From [Mycobacterium] zoologicum (GTDB lineage: Bacteria > Actinomycetota > Actinomycetes > Mycobacteriales > Mycobacteriaceae), in assembly GCF_020172665.1 (NCBI RefSeq), contig NZ_CP083985.1, positions 3,663,046 to 3,727,045 of the forward strand: 64,000 nucleotides of DNA, given 5' to 3'. The notes below the pieces were generated by a model, which saw only the letters and a list, made by a program, of their open reading frames with translations, did not search any database and was not told where the DNA came from. Shown here in pieces: positions 15,579 through 24,628 of the stretch (position 1 is the first letter of the stretch; each line of letters begins with the position of its first letter). The position numbers and the translations under genes were made by a program.

Positions 15579-17939
15579 CTAGCCCGGAGCGCTGCCGATC
15601 ACGCCGTCGGCGTGAAGCTCCGCGATCTCGGCATCGCAGAAGCCGACTTCGCGCAGCAGCTCCTGATTGTGCTCGCCGAGCAGCGGGGCGGGCCGGCGGT
15701 GGAACCGCTTGGGCCCCTGAGTAGGCCGCGCGGGCAGCGTGCTGTGCCGTACCGCCGGATTGACCGGGTGGTCGACCTCCTCGAAGAACCCGCGGTACTG
15801 CAACTGAGCCAACTCGGCCTGGCGGTGCGGCTGCATCGCCTTGGCGACCGGGATGTCTAAGGGCCAGAGCAGTTCGACGATCTCGTCGCCACTGCGTTCG
15901 GCACACCAATCCCCCAGTCGGGCGTCGATGAGGTCGTGATGCCTGCGGCGCCCGGCGTGGGTGGTAAGGCCCGGGTCGCCGGCCCAGTCCGGGCGGCCCA
16001 ACGCCTCGCCGAGCGCGGCCCATTGCTCGTCGGTGGCGATCGCGATGGCCACCCAGCTGTCCAGACGGCCGAACTCGTCGATATCGGCAGTGCGATAAAG
16101 GTTTTGCGGGGCGGCGGTCGGTCCGCGGTTGCCGTCGCGTTGCAGCAGCGCCCCGTAGGCGGAGTATTCGATCACCTGCTCGGCGGCGATGTTGAGTGCG
16201 GCGTCGACCATCGCCGCTTCCACCAGCATGCCCCGGCCGGTGCGGCGGCGATGTTCCAGCGCGAGCAGCACCGCGTTGAGCGCGTGCACGCCCGCGTTGG
16301 GGTCACCCACCGAGTACGGCTCATAGGGGTTGCGTTCCGGGAATCCGGTCAGCCAGCTGACCCCGGATGCGGCCTCGATGACATAGGCGAACGCCGGGTT
16401 GTCCCGCCACGGGCCGTCCAGGCCGAAGCCGGGCATCCGCACCATGATTGCTGCGGGTTGCAGTTGTCGGACGGTGTCGAAGCCCAGCCCGATCTGTTCC
16501 AGGACCCGGGGGGTGAAGTTCTCCACGATCACGTCGGCGGTCGCGATCAGCTTCCGCAGCACGTCCCGGCCGGCCTCGCGCTGCAGGTCGACGGTGAGGC
16601 CCTTCTTGTTGGTGTTGAGCGCCGAGAAGATCGGTGAGCGTTCCCACCACTGCGGTTCGCTGACCGGGATGCCGGCGATCAGCCGGGTTCCGTCCGGCCG
16701 GCGGGCAGATTCCACGTGGATGACGTCGGCGCCGAGCATCGCCAGCGGGTGCGTGCAACTCGGGCCGGCCCAGAAGGTGGTCAGGTCCAGCACCCGCAGA
16801 CCGGCGAACGGCAGGATCTCGGCGCGGTTTTCATCACTGAGCGGGATCGATCGCGCCGAAATCACCGAGGACCGGTAGTGCTCGGTGTGCTCGCCAAGAC
16901 GCGGCGCGGGCTGTGGCGCCCGGAGTTCGGCGGGTTCCAGCCGGTAGGGCCGGGCGGGTTGGGTGAAGCCATCGGGGTTGGCCACGAACGACTTGCGTGC
17001 CACGAAATGGTCGAGTCCGGTGACGTTGGCGCCGTTGGCCACCGGGGCGTTCGGGATGCGGAACGCGGTGGCCAGTTCGCGGACCTCCTGCACCGTCTGC
17101 TCTTTGACCCAGGCGTAGATCTGCTCGGCCTTCTCGTTGGCCTGCTCGGTGATCGACAGCGGCGAGTCCTCGTCGATCCACTCCGGATGCCCGGTCATCG
17201 CGCACAGATCGAACCACTGCTGGGCGGTGCCGCAGCCGACGTCGACGAGGCCGTCTTTGGCCGAGGCGATTCCGGGGACGGTGAGCTTGCGGGCGTCGCG
17301 CCAGGGCCGGTGAAGCATCTCGAAATAGGTGACCGGGAAATACGTCAGGCCGAGGATCGCGGTCTCCAGCATCGACAGGTCCAGCAGCTCACCCGCGCCG
17401 CCGTCGCCGCGGGCGTACCAACATGCCAGCGTCATCGCACTGGCATACGCCCCGGCAAGGTATTCGCCCACCTGTCCGCCGACGAATGCCGGTGGCAGAT
17501 CGGGTGATCCGCGGCCGATCCCGAAAACCCCGCCGGACCAGGCCTGCAGGGTGAACTCGGTGGCGGCACGCTGCGACCACGGCCCGTCCAAACCGAACGG
17601 GGTGAGGGCGGTGACGATCAGGTGCGGGTGGTCGCGTCGGATCTGATCGGGTGCACGGTGTTCGGCCGACCCGCGTGACCACACCACCGCGTCGGCACCG
17701 GCCAGCAGTTTGTCGACGAGCTCGGGGTCGCCGATGACGCTGTGTTTGCCGCCGGCCAGGAAGCTGAACAACGCACCCCCGCTGCCCGCCCCGGAAGCCG
17801 ACCACGACCGCAACGAATCACCCTGCGGCGGCTCGACTTTGATGACGTGGGCACCACCGTCGGACAGCAGCCGGGTGCAGTAGGCGCCCGCGATTCCGGT
17901 GGACAGATCGACGACGGTGAAACCGTCCAGCGGTGACAC
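15579..17939 (-). CDS. tandem double-domain CaiB/BaiF CoA-transferase family protein
   Basis: 786 aa made of two class III CoA-transferase domains in tandem (about residues 1-365 and 375-786), each beginning with the family 'G..V.DL' strand (FTVVDLSTG; LRVLDLTTFWAG). The C-terminal domain keeps the catalytic Asp (SVGDPNAG). In the N-terminal domain the same position reads QVGEYLAG, Glu instead of Asp, so that half may be inactive or structural. Class III enzymes move CoA between acids via an aspartyl-CoA intermediate, and normal subunits of about 400 aa dimerise as interlocked rings; a fused pair could mimic this. GTG start at 17939; in operon with the crotonase upstream. Confidence 0.9.
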   Translation of the reverse strand: MSPLDGFTVVDLSTGIAGAYCTRLLSDGGAHVIKVEPPQGDSLRSWSASGAGSGGALFSFLAGGKHSVIGDPELVDKLLAGADAVVWSRGSAEHRAPDQIRRDHPHLIVTALTPFGLDGPWSQRAATEFTLQAWSGGVFGIGRGSPDLPPAFVGGQVGEYLAGAYASAMTLACWYARGDGGAGELLDLSMLETAILGLTYFPVTYFEMLHRPWRDARKLTVPGIASAKDGLVDVGCGTAQQWFDLCAMTGHPEWIDEDSPLSITEQANEKAEQIYAWVKEQTVQEVRELATAFRIPNAPVANGANVTGLDHFVARKSFVANPDGFTQPARPYRLEPAELRAPQPAPRLGEHTEHYRSSVISARSIPLSDENRAEILPFAGLRVLDLTTFWAGPSCTHPLAMLGADVIHVESARRPDGTRLIAGIPVSEPQWWERSPIFSALNTNKKGLTVDLQREAGRDVLRKLIATADVIVENFTPRVLEQIGLGFDTVRQLQPAAIMVRMPGFGLDGPWRDNPAFAYVIEAASGVSWLTGFPERNPYEPYSVGDPNAGVHALNAVLLALEHRRRTGRGMLVEAAMVDAALNIAAEQVIEYSAYGALLQRDGNRGPTAAPQNLYRTADIDEFGRLDSWVAIAIATDEQWAALGEALGRPDWAGDPGLTTHAGRRRHHDLIDARLGDWCAERSGDEIVELLWPLDIPVAKAMQPHRQAELAQLQYRGFFEEVDHPVNPAVRHSTLPARPTQGPKRFHRRPAPLLGEHNQELLREVGFCDAEIAELHADGVIGSAPG

Positions 17940-17942
17940 CGG

Positions 17943-18905
17943 CTAGCTGTCCTTGCTGCGACTGGACTTGCTCAGCCGAAAATCCGGGGGGAACTTGGCG
18001 TCGTTGTCCTTGACCGCGCCGGACAGCCCGGATTCGATGGCCTCGTCGAGCATCAGGTCATCGGTGTCGGGGGCGACCCCGGAGCCCATTGATTCGAAGA
18101 ACGCCGACAGCAGGCTGCCCATGTACTCGCCCTGGTGCTGCTTGTAGACCTCGAAGAACATCTTCTGCATGAACACCGTGTCCACCGGCCGGTTGCGGGC
18201 GCAGGCCAGGGCGTATTTGGCGACTTCGTCTTCGAGCTGGTCGCGGGGCACCACCTTGTTGAGAAAGTTGCACTTATCCATGTCCGCGGCGGTGAAAGGC
18301 CTTCCGGTGAAAACCATTTCGGAGAACTTGCGCAGCCCCATCATCTGCACCCAGGTCCACATCCGCGGGCCCCAGCCGTAGTAGCGGAACGACGGATGCC
18401 CGAACAGCGCGTCATCGCTGGAGATCACCAGGTCGGCGTCGGCGGCCTGGTAGAAGTGCCAGCCGTAGCAGTAGCCCTTGGCCTCGACGATGCTGATCTT
18501 CTTGAGTTCCTGCAGCGGCCGGTTGCCGGCTTGGACATTGGCGTACCAGGCGCTGATGGTGGCGCCGTTGCGGAAGGTGCCCTTGGGCGGATAGTTGACG
18601 TCTTCGCCCAGGGCGCCCTCCAGCTTGAGCTCGGCCAGCCGCAGCTCCGGGTTCTCGACGCCCTCCATGAACTCGGGAAGGTCGGCGCCGCTACCCAGAT
18701 TCTCTCCGACGCCGCGGATGACCACCACTTTGACGTCGTTGTCGACACTGGCGCCGCGCACCAGGTCGGCGTAGCGAAGCCGCGCGGCGGAGGTCGGCGC
18801 GTTCAGGTACTCCGGCCGGTCGAAGGTGATGGTCGCGATCTTGGTGGCCGGGTCCTTGTGGTAGCGGATGATCTCCTCGGGAGTCGGCCGCGCGGATTCG
18901 CCCAT
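17943..18905 (-). CDS. crotonase-superfamily protein lacking both catalytic glutamates
   Basis: 320 aa, longer than a usual EchA. An oxyanion-hole segment is recognisable (LGSGADLPEF), followed by IVEAKGYCYGWHFYQAADAD. The two hydratase Glu positions read Tyr (FYQAAD) and Ser (GHPSFRYYG), so classical hydration is unlikely. Other chemistry of this superfamily (ring-opening hydrolase, Dieckmann-type or decarboxylase) is possible. ATG 18905 lies 1 base from the stop of the upstream M24 gene, and the double CoA-transferase follows 3 bases downstream. A CoA-thioester substrate is implied by fold and context; the reaction is unassigned. Confidence 0.8.
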   Translation of the reverse strand: MGESARPTPEEIIRYHKDPATKIATITFDRPEYLNAPTSAARLRYADLVRGASVDNDVKVVVIRGVGENLGSGADLPEFMEGVENPELRLAELKLEGALGEDVNYPPKGTFRNGATISAWYANVQAGNRPLQELKKISIVEAKGYCYGWHFYQAADADLVISSDDALFGHPSFRYYGWGPRMWTWVQMMGLRKFSEMVFTGRPFTAADMDKCNFLNKVVPRDQLEDEVAKYALACARNRPVDTVFMQKMFFEVYKQHQGEYMGSLLSAFFESMGSGVAPDTDDLMLDEAIESGLSGAVKDNDAKFPPDFRLSKSSRSKDS

Positions 18906-18906
18906 C

Positions 18907-20040
18907 TCAGTTCCCTTCCGGCCGAAGCGGACTCGACGACAGCACCTCGTGACCGTCCTCGGTGATCAGCACCGCCTCACGGCCGAACACCGCACCGACG
19001 CCGGGCTCGAACACGTATCCGGTGACGGCCAGCACCATCCCCGGCTCGAGCTGCTCGGCGGCGGCGGTGGCCGGAAGCTGCGCCGACACCACCGGCGGAT
19101 CGAACCCCAGCCCCAGCCCGTGTGCCACCGGCACCGGCGGCAACGGCTCAGCCGAGGCGGTGTACGCGTCCAGCAGTTCGCTGCCGGCCGCCCCCGGATG
19201 CAGCCGGCGGGCAAGGTTGCCCCACAACACATCCCAGCGCCCATAGAGGGCTTCGGTTGCGGCGGTCACCGGCCCGGCGGGATAGGTCCGGCCCACCTCG
19301 CCGACGTAGCCGCAGGCCAGCACGCCGGCAGAGAACGCCACCAGGTCACCGGTCTGCACTCCGCCGCTGCCGGCCACCCGGCGCCATGGGTGTTCCCGCG
19401 ACGTCACCCAGGCCACGTCCTGGGTGGCCGGGGTGCTGTAGCCGCCGGCGGTCATCGCCTCCAGCAGCACACCGGTCAGCGTCTGCTCGCTGACGCCGGA
19501 CTCCAGCGCGGCCACCGCGACCGCCATCGCAGACTCGGCGACCTGCACCGAGGTCCGCAGTGCGGCTACCTCGTCGGGTGTCTTGATGCGGCGCGCGGCC
19601 CGCATCGCCAGTTCCCCGTCCACCAGCTCCGCCTTCGGGAATGCCATCGGCAGCAGCTGGGCGAACAGCGGCGACATCGCGTCGGTGCCCACCCGCCGGG
19701 CGGTGGCCGCACCGTCGATACGCGCCAGGTTCGCGATGGTGTTGGTGGGGTTCCAGGAGATGCCGTAGAGGTTCTCGTGTGGAATGTCTTCGGGCACACC
19801 CTCATCCCAGGTGCTGAGCAGGTGGATCGCCCCGGTGGCGCGCACCAGCACGCAGGAGGGCCCGAACGGGCGGGTTCCGGCCACCCAGAGCTGCGGCGCC
19901 CCGGTGATGTAGCGGATGTTGGCCTGCCGTCCCAGCACCAGCACGTCCAGGTCGTGGGCTTCCATCTGTGCCAGAGCGCGCTCGCGCCGCCCGCCACGCA
20001 GCGCGACGGAGTCCGGCAGAACCTCGGCGGTCATCGTCAT
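18907..20040 (-). CDS. M24 (creatinase/prolidase-like) family protein, degenerate metal site
   Basis: About 377 aa with creatinase N-terminal and pita-bread C-terminal domains. The usual first two metal aspartates (FD.G...SD..RT) are replaced: LVAFSAGVLACGYVGEVGRTY has Ser and Glu. A His in VAHGLGLG remains, the first Glu position is Thr (VLAVTGYVFEP), and the last Glu (FGREAVLI) is present. It probably does not bind two metals in the normal way. ATG 20040 overlaps the stop of the intact M24 gene upstream (ATGA), and GGAAGGATC gives a ribosome site. It may form a heterodimer with its active neighbour or bind substrate only (inference). Confidence 0.8.
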   Translation of the reverse strand: MTMTAEVLPDSVALRGGRRERALAQMEAHDLDVLVLGRQANIRYITGAPQLWVAGTRPFGPSCVLVRATGAIHLLSTWDEGVPEDIPHENLYGISWNPTNTIANLARIDGAATARRVGTDAMSPLFAQLLPMAFPKAELVDGELAMRAARRIKTPDEVAALRTSVQVAESAMAVAVAALESGVSEQTLTGVLLEAMTAGGYSTPATQDVAWVTSREHPWRRVAGSGGVQTGDLVAFSAGVLACGYVGEVGRTYPAGPVTAATEALYGRWDVLWGNLARRLHPGAAGSELLDAYTASAEPLPPVPVAHGLGLGFDPPVVSAQLPATAAAEQLEPGMVLAVTGYVFEPGVGAVFGREAVLITEDGHEVLSSSPLRPEGN

Positions 20041-21287
20041 GATCCTTCCCCGTAGGGCGTGTACGGGTAGTCGGTCAACGCGATCCAGCCTTCCTCGGTG
20101 ACGACGACGACCTCTTCGCCGCGGTAGCCGCCGGTGCCGTCCTCCCACACCACCGGCTCGAGCACCAGCACCATCCCGGGTTCGAAGGCGAAGTTGTTGT
20201 CGAACTCGTCGCCCAGATCGGTTCCGATCATCGGCATCTCGGCGGCGTTCACCCCGATGCCGTGGCCGAGGTAGAAGTGCGGCAGCCAGGGCCGGGTTCC
20301 ATTACCGTTGGCCGCGATCGCCGCCCGGGCCAGGTCGCCGGAGGTCACTCCGGCTCGCAGCACGCCGCGCACGGCGTCGAGGATCTCCCGCCATTTGGCG
20401 AACTGGGCCTGCTGGCGGGCAGTCGGGTCGGCCCCCACCACCCAGGTGCGGCCGAAGTCCGAGCAGTACCCCCCGTAGGTGATCGAGACGTCGGTCCACA
20501 GCACATCACCGGCGCGCAGTTCGCGTTCGGTGGAGAGCAACGGCAGTGCCAGATCCCCATGGGTGGTCCACACCCCGGATTCACGGGTGTCGGGCATGAC
20601 CTGCCAGATCGGCTCCAGCATGCTGGCGCTGGCCCCCAATTCGAAGGCGTGCCGCAGGAATTGGGCCGACAGGTCGATCTGGCGGATGCCGGGGGCCAGG
20701 GCGGCCTGCACGTCGACCATGGCCTCGTCGGTGATCCGGCAGGCGGTGCGGATGCAGGCCAGCTCGTCGACGGTCTTGATCATCTTGGCGGCGCTGACGA
20801 CCTGGGACGCGTCCACCGGCCGCCCGCCCGGGAAGAGCAGATCCTTGGCGCGGCGCATCGCCCCGGTGCATTCGTCGATGCCGATCACAGCGTTGCCGGG
20901 GATCAGCTCGGCGAGCACTCGGGCGAAATGCTCTACGCCTTCGTCGAATTCGAGGTAGACCGGGCCGTGGACGTGGTCGGCCGGCAGGTCGGACTCGCCG
21001 GATGCACCCTCCCGAAACGGCAGGAACAGGTGCGGCCACTCGTCGGCGGCCAGCACGACGGCCACCGGCCGCTCGACATGGGACAGTCCGGCGTCGCCGA
21101 GCCGCCAACTGGTGCCGGTGGCGTAGGTGACGGCGTTGTTGCCCAGCAGGATCAGCGCGTCGACGCCGCGGTCGGCCATCGCCGCCCGCAGTCGCGCACC
21201 GGTCTCGCGGCGCAGCCGGGCCCGGTCGGGGACCTCGGGTATCTCGATGCCCCCGATGGTTGCGGTGGCCGATGTCGGTGCGCTCAT
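20037..21287 (-). CDS. M24-family metallohydrolase (creatinase/Xaa-Pro aminopeptidase-like)
   Basis: About 416 aa. All five metal ligands are visible: Asp in VLWTDVSITYGG, Asp in YCSDFGRTW, His in YLGHGIGVN, Glu in LVLEPVVWE and Glu in YRGEEVVVV. The N-terminal creatinase-type domain precedes it. The family includes peptidases, creatinase and lyases such as DddP, so the substrate is open. In a CoA-catabolic operon a non-peptide C-N or C-S substrate is possible (inference). ATG 21287 shares one base with the stop of the amidohydrolase upstream. Confidence 0.85.
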   Translation of the reverse strand: MSAPTSATATIGGIEIPEVPDRARLRRETGARLRAAMADRGVDALILLGNNAVTYATGTSWRLGDAGLSHVERPVAVVLAADEWPHLFLPFREGASGESDLPADHVHGPVYLEFDEGVEHFARVLAELIPGNAVIGIDECTGAMRRAKDLLFPGGRPVDASQVVSAAKMIKTVDELACIRTACRITDEAMVDVQAALAPGIRQIDLSAQFLRHAFELGASASMLEPIWQVMPDTRESGVWTTHGDLALPLLSTERELRAGDVLWTDVSITYGGYCSDFGRTWVVGADPTARQQAQFAKWREILDAVRGVLRAGVTSGDLARAAIAANGNGTRPWLPHFYLGHGIGVNAAEMPMIGTDLGDEFDNNFAFEPGMVLVLEPVVWEDGTGGYRGEEVVVVTEEGWIALTDYPYTPYGEGS

Positions 21288-22468
21288 CACAACCCCAGGA
21301 ACGTTTTGATGTTGCCGCCGACCACCTTCGCCGCGTCCTGCGGCCCCAGTGCCGCCACGACATTGGCCAGTGACTTCTCCGAATAGCCGAAGGTGCTCTC
21401 GTTGTGCGGGTAGTCCGACGACCACATCACGTGATCCACCCCGATCTGATCGATCAGCCGCAGGCCGAGCGGGTCGACCATGAACGACGCACTCATGTGG
21501 GTGTCCCAGTAGTGCCGGATGTCGTGCTGCAACTGGTGGCTGAACATGTGCTGGTAGGACGCCAGAAGGTGCTCGGCGTCCTGCAACGCCGTTGGCACCC
21601 AGGCGATCCCGCCTTCGAACCAGCCGACCCGCAATCCGGGGTGGCGGTCCAGGATGCCGGAGAAGATGTACTTGGCGAACTGCTCGCGGAACGAGTCGAC
21701 GTTGACCATCATGCCCACCACCACACTGTTGACCTCGCATGGCGTCTTGGGCGGAGTCTCACCGATGTGGTGGGTGATCGGCAGTCCGGCGGCCTCGATC
21801 TCGTCCCATACCGGATCCATCACCCGGGCGCCGAAGTCGATGATGTTGCCCTCGTCGTCCTTGCCGGGGTTCAGTGGCAACAGGAACGTCTTGAGCCCCA
21901 GCGCCTTACATTCCTCCACGGTGCGCCGGGTACCGGCAGGGTCCCACCAGTTGATCAGCCCCACCCCGTAGAAGTGACCGTTCGAGCGCTCCTGCAGCTC
22001 GGCCATGTACTCGTTGTAGATGCGGAACACCCGCTCCCGCAGTTCCTTGTCGGGGAAATGGAAGAGTGCGAGTACGGCATTGGGGAACGCCAGTTCCCTG
22101 TCGACGCCGTCGGAGGCCAGCTCGGCGATACGGGCCTCGATGTTGCTGCTGGCCGCGCCGGCCAGGTCGTCGTACTGCATGAGCACCGCCGAGAAGTCGC
22201 CCGGCAGGAACGACTGCCCCTTGCGGCCGACCATGTAGGCGCCGTCCTCGTACCAGATCCGGGGCGCCTTGTCCTTGAGGTCCTCGGGGAACCGCTCGAA
22301 GAAGATGTCGTCGGCGATCGAGATGTGGTTGTCGGCGGAGAACACCTCGGTGCCGGCCGGCAGGCCGACCCCGCTCAAGCCGGACCCGGCCTGACCGTGC
22401 CGGTCCTTGGGCGCGCCGTATCCGCCGGGAGGATAGAACGCGACGTCGCGAGTTGTTGTGCTGGACAT
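21287..22468 (-). CDS. amidohydrolase-2 family protein
   Basis: About 393 aa, ACMSD-like TIM barrel. N-terminal metal motif VFSADNHISI, mid-domain ITHHIGE and the C-terminal WSSDYPHNES with the catalytic Asp are present. It is a distant paralogue of the proteins at 6712-7902 and 63354-64000. ATG 22468 (MSSTTTRD) has TTGGAG nine bases upstream; a possible upstream start adds five residues without a better site. It sits between P450/ferredoxin genes and the M24 pair in one minus-strand operon, suggesting hydrolysis or decarboxylation after P450 oxidation (inference). Confidence 0.85.
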   Translation of the reverse strand: MSSTTTRDVAFYPPGGYGAPKDRHGQAGSGLSGVGLPAGTEVFSADNHISIADDIFFERFPEDLKDKAPRIWYEDGAYMVGRKGQSFLPGDFSAVLMQYDDLAGAASSNIEARIAELASDGVDRELAFPNAVLALFHFPDKELRERVFRIYNEYMAELQERSNGHFYGVGLINWWDPAGTRRTVEECKALGLKTFLLPLNPGKDDEGNIIDFGARVMDPVWDEIEAAGLPITHHIGETPPKTPCEVNSVVVGMMVNVDSFREQFAKYIFSGILDRHPGLRVGWFEGGIAWVPTALQDAEHLLASYQHMFSHQLQHDIRHYWDTHMSASFMVDPLGLRLIDQIGVDHVMWSSDYPHNESTFGYSEKSLANVVAALGPQDAAKVVGGNIKTFLGL

Positions 22469-22492
22469 GTCAATCCACTCCAATCGGGCGGG

Positions 22493-23725
22493 TTACCAGG
22501 TGACAGGGAGTTCGTAGACGCCGTAGGCGAGGCGGTCGTTCTTGAACGGGATCTCATCGACCCCGACCGCGAGCCGCAGCGTCGGGATACGGCGGAACAG
22601 GGTGCGGAAGGCGATCACCATCTCGGCACGGGCCAGCTGCTGGCCCACGCACTGATGCGGCCCGAACCCGAACGCCATGTGCTGGCGGGCCGGCCGGGAC
22701 AGGTCCAAGACATCGGGCTCGGGGAAGACCGTGCCATCCCAGTTGGCCGGTGCCAGGTCGATGATGATGCCGTCGCCGGCGCGGATGGTCTCACCACCGA
22801 TCTCGATGTCCTCCAACGCAACCCGGCGCTGGCCGGTGTGGATGATCGACAGGTAGCGCAGCAGTTCCTCGACCGCATTGGCGATCGCGGCGTCGTCGTC
22901 GCCGCGGAAGACTGCGGTGCGCTCGGCGATCTTGTCGGGCTCACCCAGCAGCGCCACGATGCCCAGACCGATCATGTTCGCGGTCGTCTCATGGCCGGCG
23001 ATCAGCATCCCGGTGCCCAGCTGGGTGGCCTCGCGCACCGACAGATCACCGTCTTTCACCCGCTTGCCCAGGTCGGTGACCATGTCGTCGGCCGGTTCGG
23101 CCATACGGGCCTCCAGCAGCCGGACCAGATATTTGGAGAGCTCGGTGGCACCCTCGGCCAGGTCGTCGGAGGTGGCATTGCGGTCCACGCCCATGGTGGC
23201 GTGCTGCTGGAAGAACTCGTGGTCCTCATACGGCACGCCCAGCAGTTCGCTGATCACCAGCGACGGGATCGGCAGCGCGAATCCCTCGATCAGGTCGGCC
23301 GGCTGCGGTCCGGCCAGGATCGCATCGAGGTGCTCGTCGGTGATCCGTTGCGCGACCGGGGTCAGCGCCGCGACCCGCTTCATGGTCAGCGACGGCGACA
23401 GGATTCGGCGATACCGGATGTGCTCGGCACCGTCGGTGGTGAACACCGACTTGGGCCGGTGATCGACACTGGCGCGCATCATCTCGTTCCAGTGCGGGAA
23501 CCCGGGCTGGTGGTCGTCCACGCTGACCCGGGGGTCGGAGAACAGCTCGCGTACCGCCTCGTAGCCGGTGATCAGCCACGGCGTGCTGCCGTCCCAGATC
23601 CGCACCCGGCTCAGCGGCGCCTGCGCGGCCAGCGCCATGGTCTGCGGCGGCGGCGCGAACGGGCACCGGCCGTCGCGACTCATCGGGTACTCCGGCGTCG
23701 TGGTGGTCGCCATGGTGTCGGTCAC
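22493..23725 (-). CDS. cytochrome P450
   Basis: 410 aa. I-helix LIAGHETTANM, ExxR EELLR and haem loop FGFGPHQCVG with its Cys ligand are all present. The sequence style (short N-terminus ending in GRCPFAPP, 'RRILSPSLT') resembles CYP105-like bacterial P450s. GTG 23725 has GAGGAG six bases upstream; the in-frame ATG at 23713 is an alternative. The ferredoxin gene ends 3 bases upstream and is its probable electron donor. Confidence 0.95.
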   Translation of the reverse strand: MTDTMATTTTPEYPMSRDGRCPFAPPPQTMALAAQAPLSRVRIWDGSTPWLITGYEAVRELFSDPRVSVDDHQPGFPHWNEMMRASVDHRPKSVFTTDGAEHIRYRRILSPSLTMKRVAALTPVAQRITDEHLDAILAGPQPADLIEGFALPIPSLVISELLGVPYEDHEFFQQHATMGVDRNATSDDLAEGATELSKYLVRLLEARMAEPADDMVTDLGKRVKDGDLSVREATQLGTGMLIAGHETTANMIGLGIVALLGEPDKIAERTAVFRGDDDAAIANAVEELLRYLSIIHTGQRRVALEDIEIGGETIRAGDGIIIDLAPANWDGTVFPEPDVLDLSRPARQHMAFGFGPHQCVGQQLARAEMVIAFRTLFRRIPTLRLAVGVDEIPFKNDRLAYGVYELPVTW

Positions 23726-23728
23726 GCT

Positions 23729-23926
23729 CTACTCCTCAACGATCTTGATGGCTCCGGACGGACAGACTGCGGCCGCCTGACGAACGGCGGCGGCCAGTTC
23801 CTCGGGCGGGTTCTCATCGAGCAGGACGACGACGCCGTCCTCGTCGCGCTGGTCGAACACCCGCGGCGCAATCGCGACGCACTGCCCGGACGACGCGCAG
23901 ATATTCTGGTCGGCGGTGACTTTCAT
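23729..23926 (-). CDS. [3Fe-4S] ferredoxin
   Basis: 65 aa, the normal size for P450-linked ferredoxins. Three cysteine ligands: C-x5-C in ICASSGQC and the C-terminal VCPSG. The fourth cysteine of [4Fe-4S] types is absent, as expected for [3Fe-4S] proteins. ATG 23926 (MKVTADQN) follows GGGAGG and overlaps the TetR stop by ATGA. It probably passes electrons to the P450 at 22493-23725. Confidence 0.92.
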   Translation of the reverse strand: MKVTADQNICASSGQCVAIAPRVFDQRDEDGVVVLLDENPPEELAAAVRQAAAVCPSGAIKIVEE

Positions 23927-24579
23927 TGCGAACCTCCCGTGACCGGGGCGCGCCACAACCCGACGATCGCGTCGATCAGGTTGGAACTCGCCTCATGCCA
24001 ACTCGTCTTCGGCTTGCCGCCCCCGGCCAGGGCGCGTTCCCAGTCCGCGCAGGTGTGCATCAACAGGTTGCGGGCCATCACGTTGCGGGCCTGACGGACC
24101 GGGGCGGGCAGATCCGGCAGACAGCGGTTGATGCCGTCGATGACCTGCACCAGCGACGGCGAACTCAGCGCGTCCTTGACGACGATCTCGTGATACGCGG
24201 GATCGGCCATCACTTGCGCGGCGAACCGCGCGTACCAGGTCGGGTTGCCCAACGCGACAAGGTGATCGGTGAGCGGACGGACCAGACACGACACCCAGTC
24301 GCGCAGGTCGGCCGAGTCGCCGGTGACCGAGACCATCTGCTCGCGCAGCAGTTCGACGGGCGCCCGGTGGCTGCGTTCGATCTCGCGCACCAGGTCGGTC
24401 TTGGTGCCGAAGTGATAGCCGACGGCGGCGTTGTTGCCCTGGCCGGCGGCCTCACTGACCTGACGGTTGGAGACCGCGAACACCCCGTGCTCGGCGAATA
24501 GCCGCTCGGCGGCGGCCAGGATCGCCTCGCGGGTGCTGTTGGCCCGCTCAGCCCGCACGGCCTTGTCAGCAGTGGTCAC
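23923..24579 (-). CDS. TetR-family transcriptional regulator
   Basis: 218 aa. The N-terminal helix-turn-helix (about residues 15-65) includes FAVSNRQVSEAAG and the recognition segment AAVGYHFGTKTDLV. The C-terminal helical domain is typical. GTG start at 24579. A 22-bp quasi-palindrome lies exactly 28 bases upstream of its start, and an identical copy lies 28 bases upstream of the SDR gene start at 25449. It leads the operon TetR-ferredoxin-P450-amidohydrolase-M24-M24-crotonase-CoA transferase, so it likely controls all of these and the SDR. Confidence 0.9.
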   Translation of the reverse strand: MTTADKAVRAERANSTREAILAAAERLFAEHGVFAVSNRQVSEAAGQGNNAAVGYHFGTKTDLVREIERSHRAPVELLREQMVSVTGDSADLRDWVSCLVRPLTDHLVALGNPTWYARFAAQVMADPAYHEIVVKDALSSPSLVQVIDGINRCLPDLPAPVRQARNVMARNLLMHTCADWERALAGGGKPKTSWHEASSNLIDAIVGLWRAPVTGGSQ

Positions 24580-24606
24580 GGCCGTCAGTCAACCGCGGAT
24601 CCGCAA

Positions 24607-24628
24607 TTAAGTCAAGCGATTGATTTAA
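24607..24628. promoter_or_regulatory. 22-bp quasi-palindromic operator, copy 1
   Basis: TTAA-GTCAAGCGATTGAT-TTAA, identical to 25477-25498. It lies 28 bases upstream of the TetR/ferredoxin/P450 operon start and overlaps the 3' end of the SDR gene. Probable binding site of the TetR at 23923-24579. Confidence 0.75.

Noticed and set aside
21404..24094. Very long open frame on the plus strand
   Set aside because: It runs antisense through the amidohydrolase, P450 and ferredoxin genes, is His/Arg/Gly-rich with no recognisable domain, and arises from high third-position GC.
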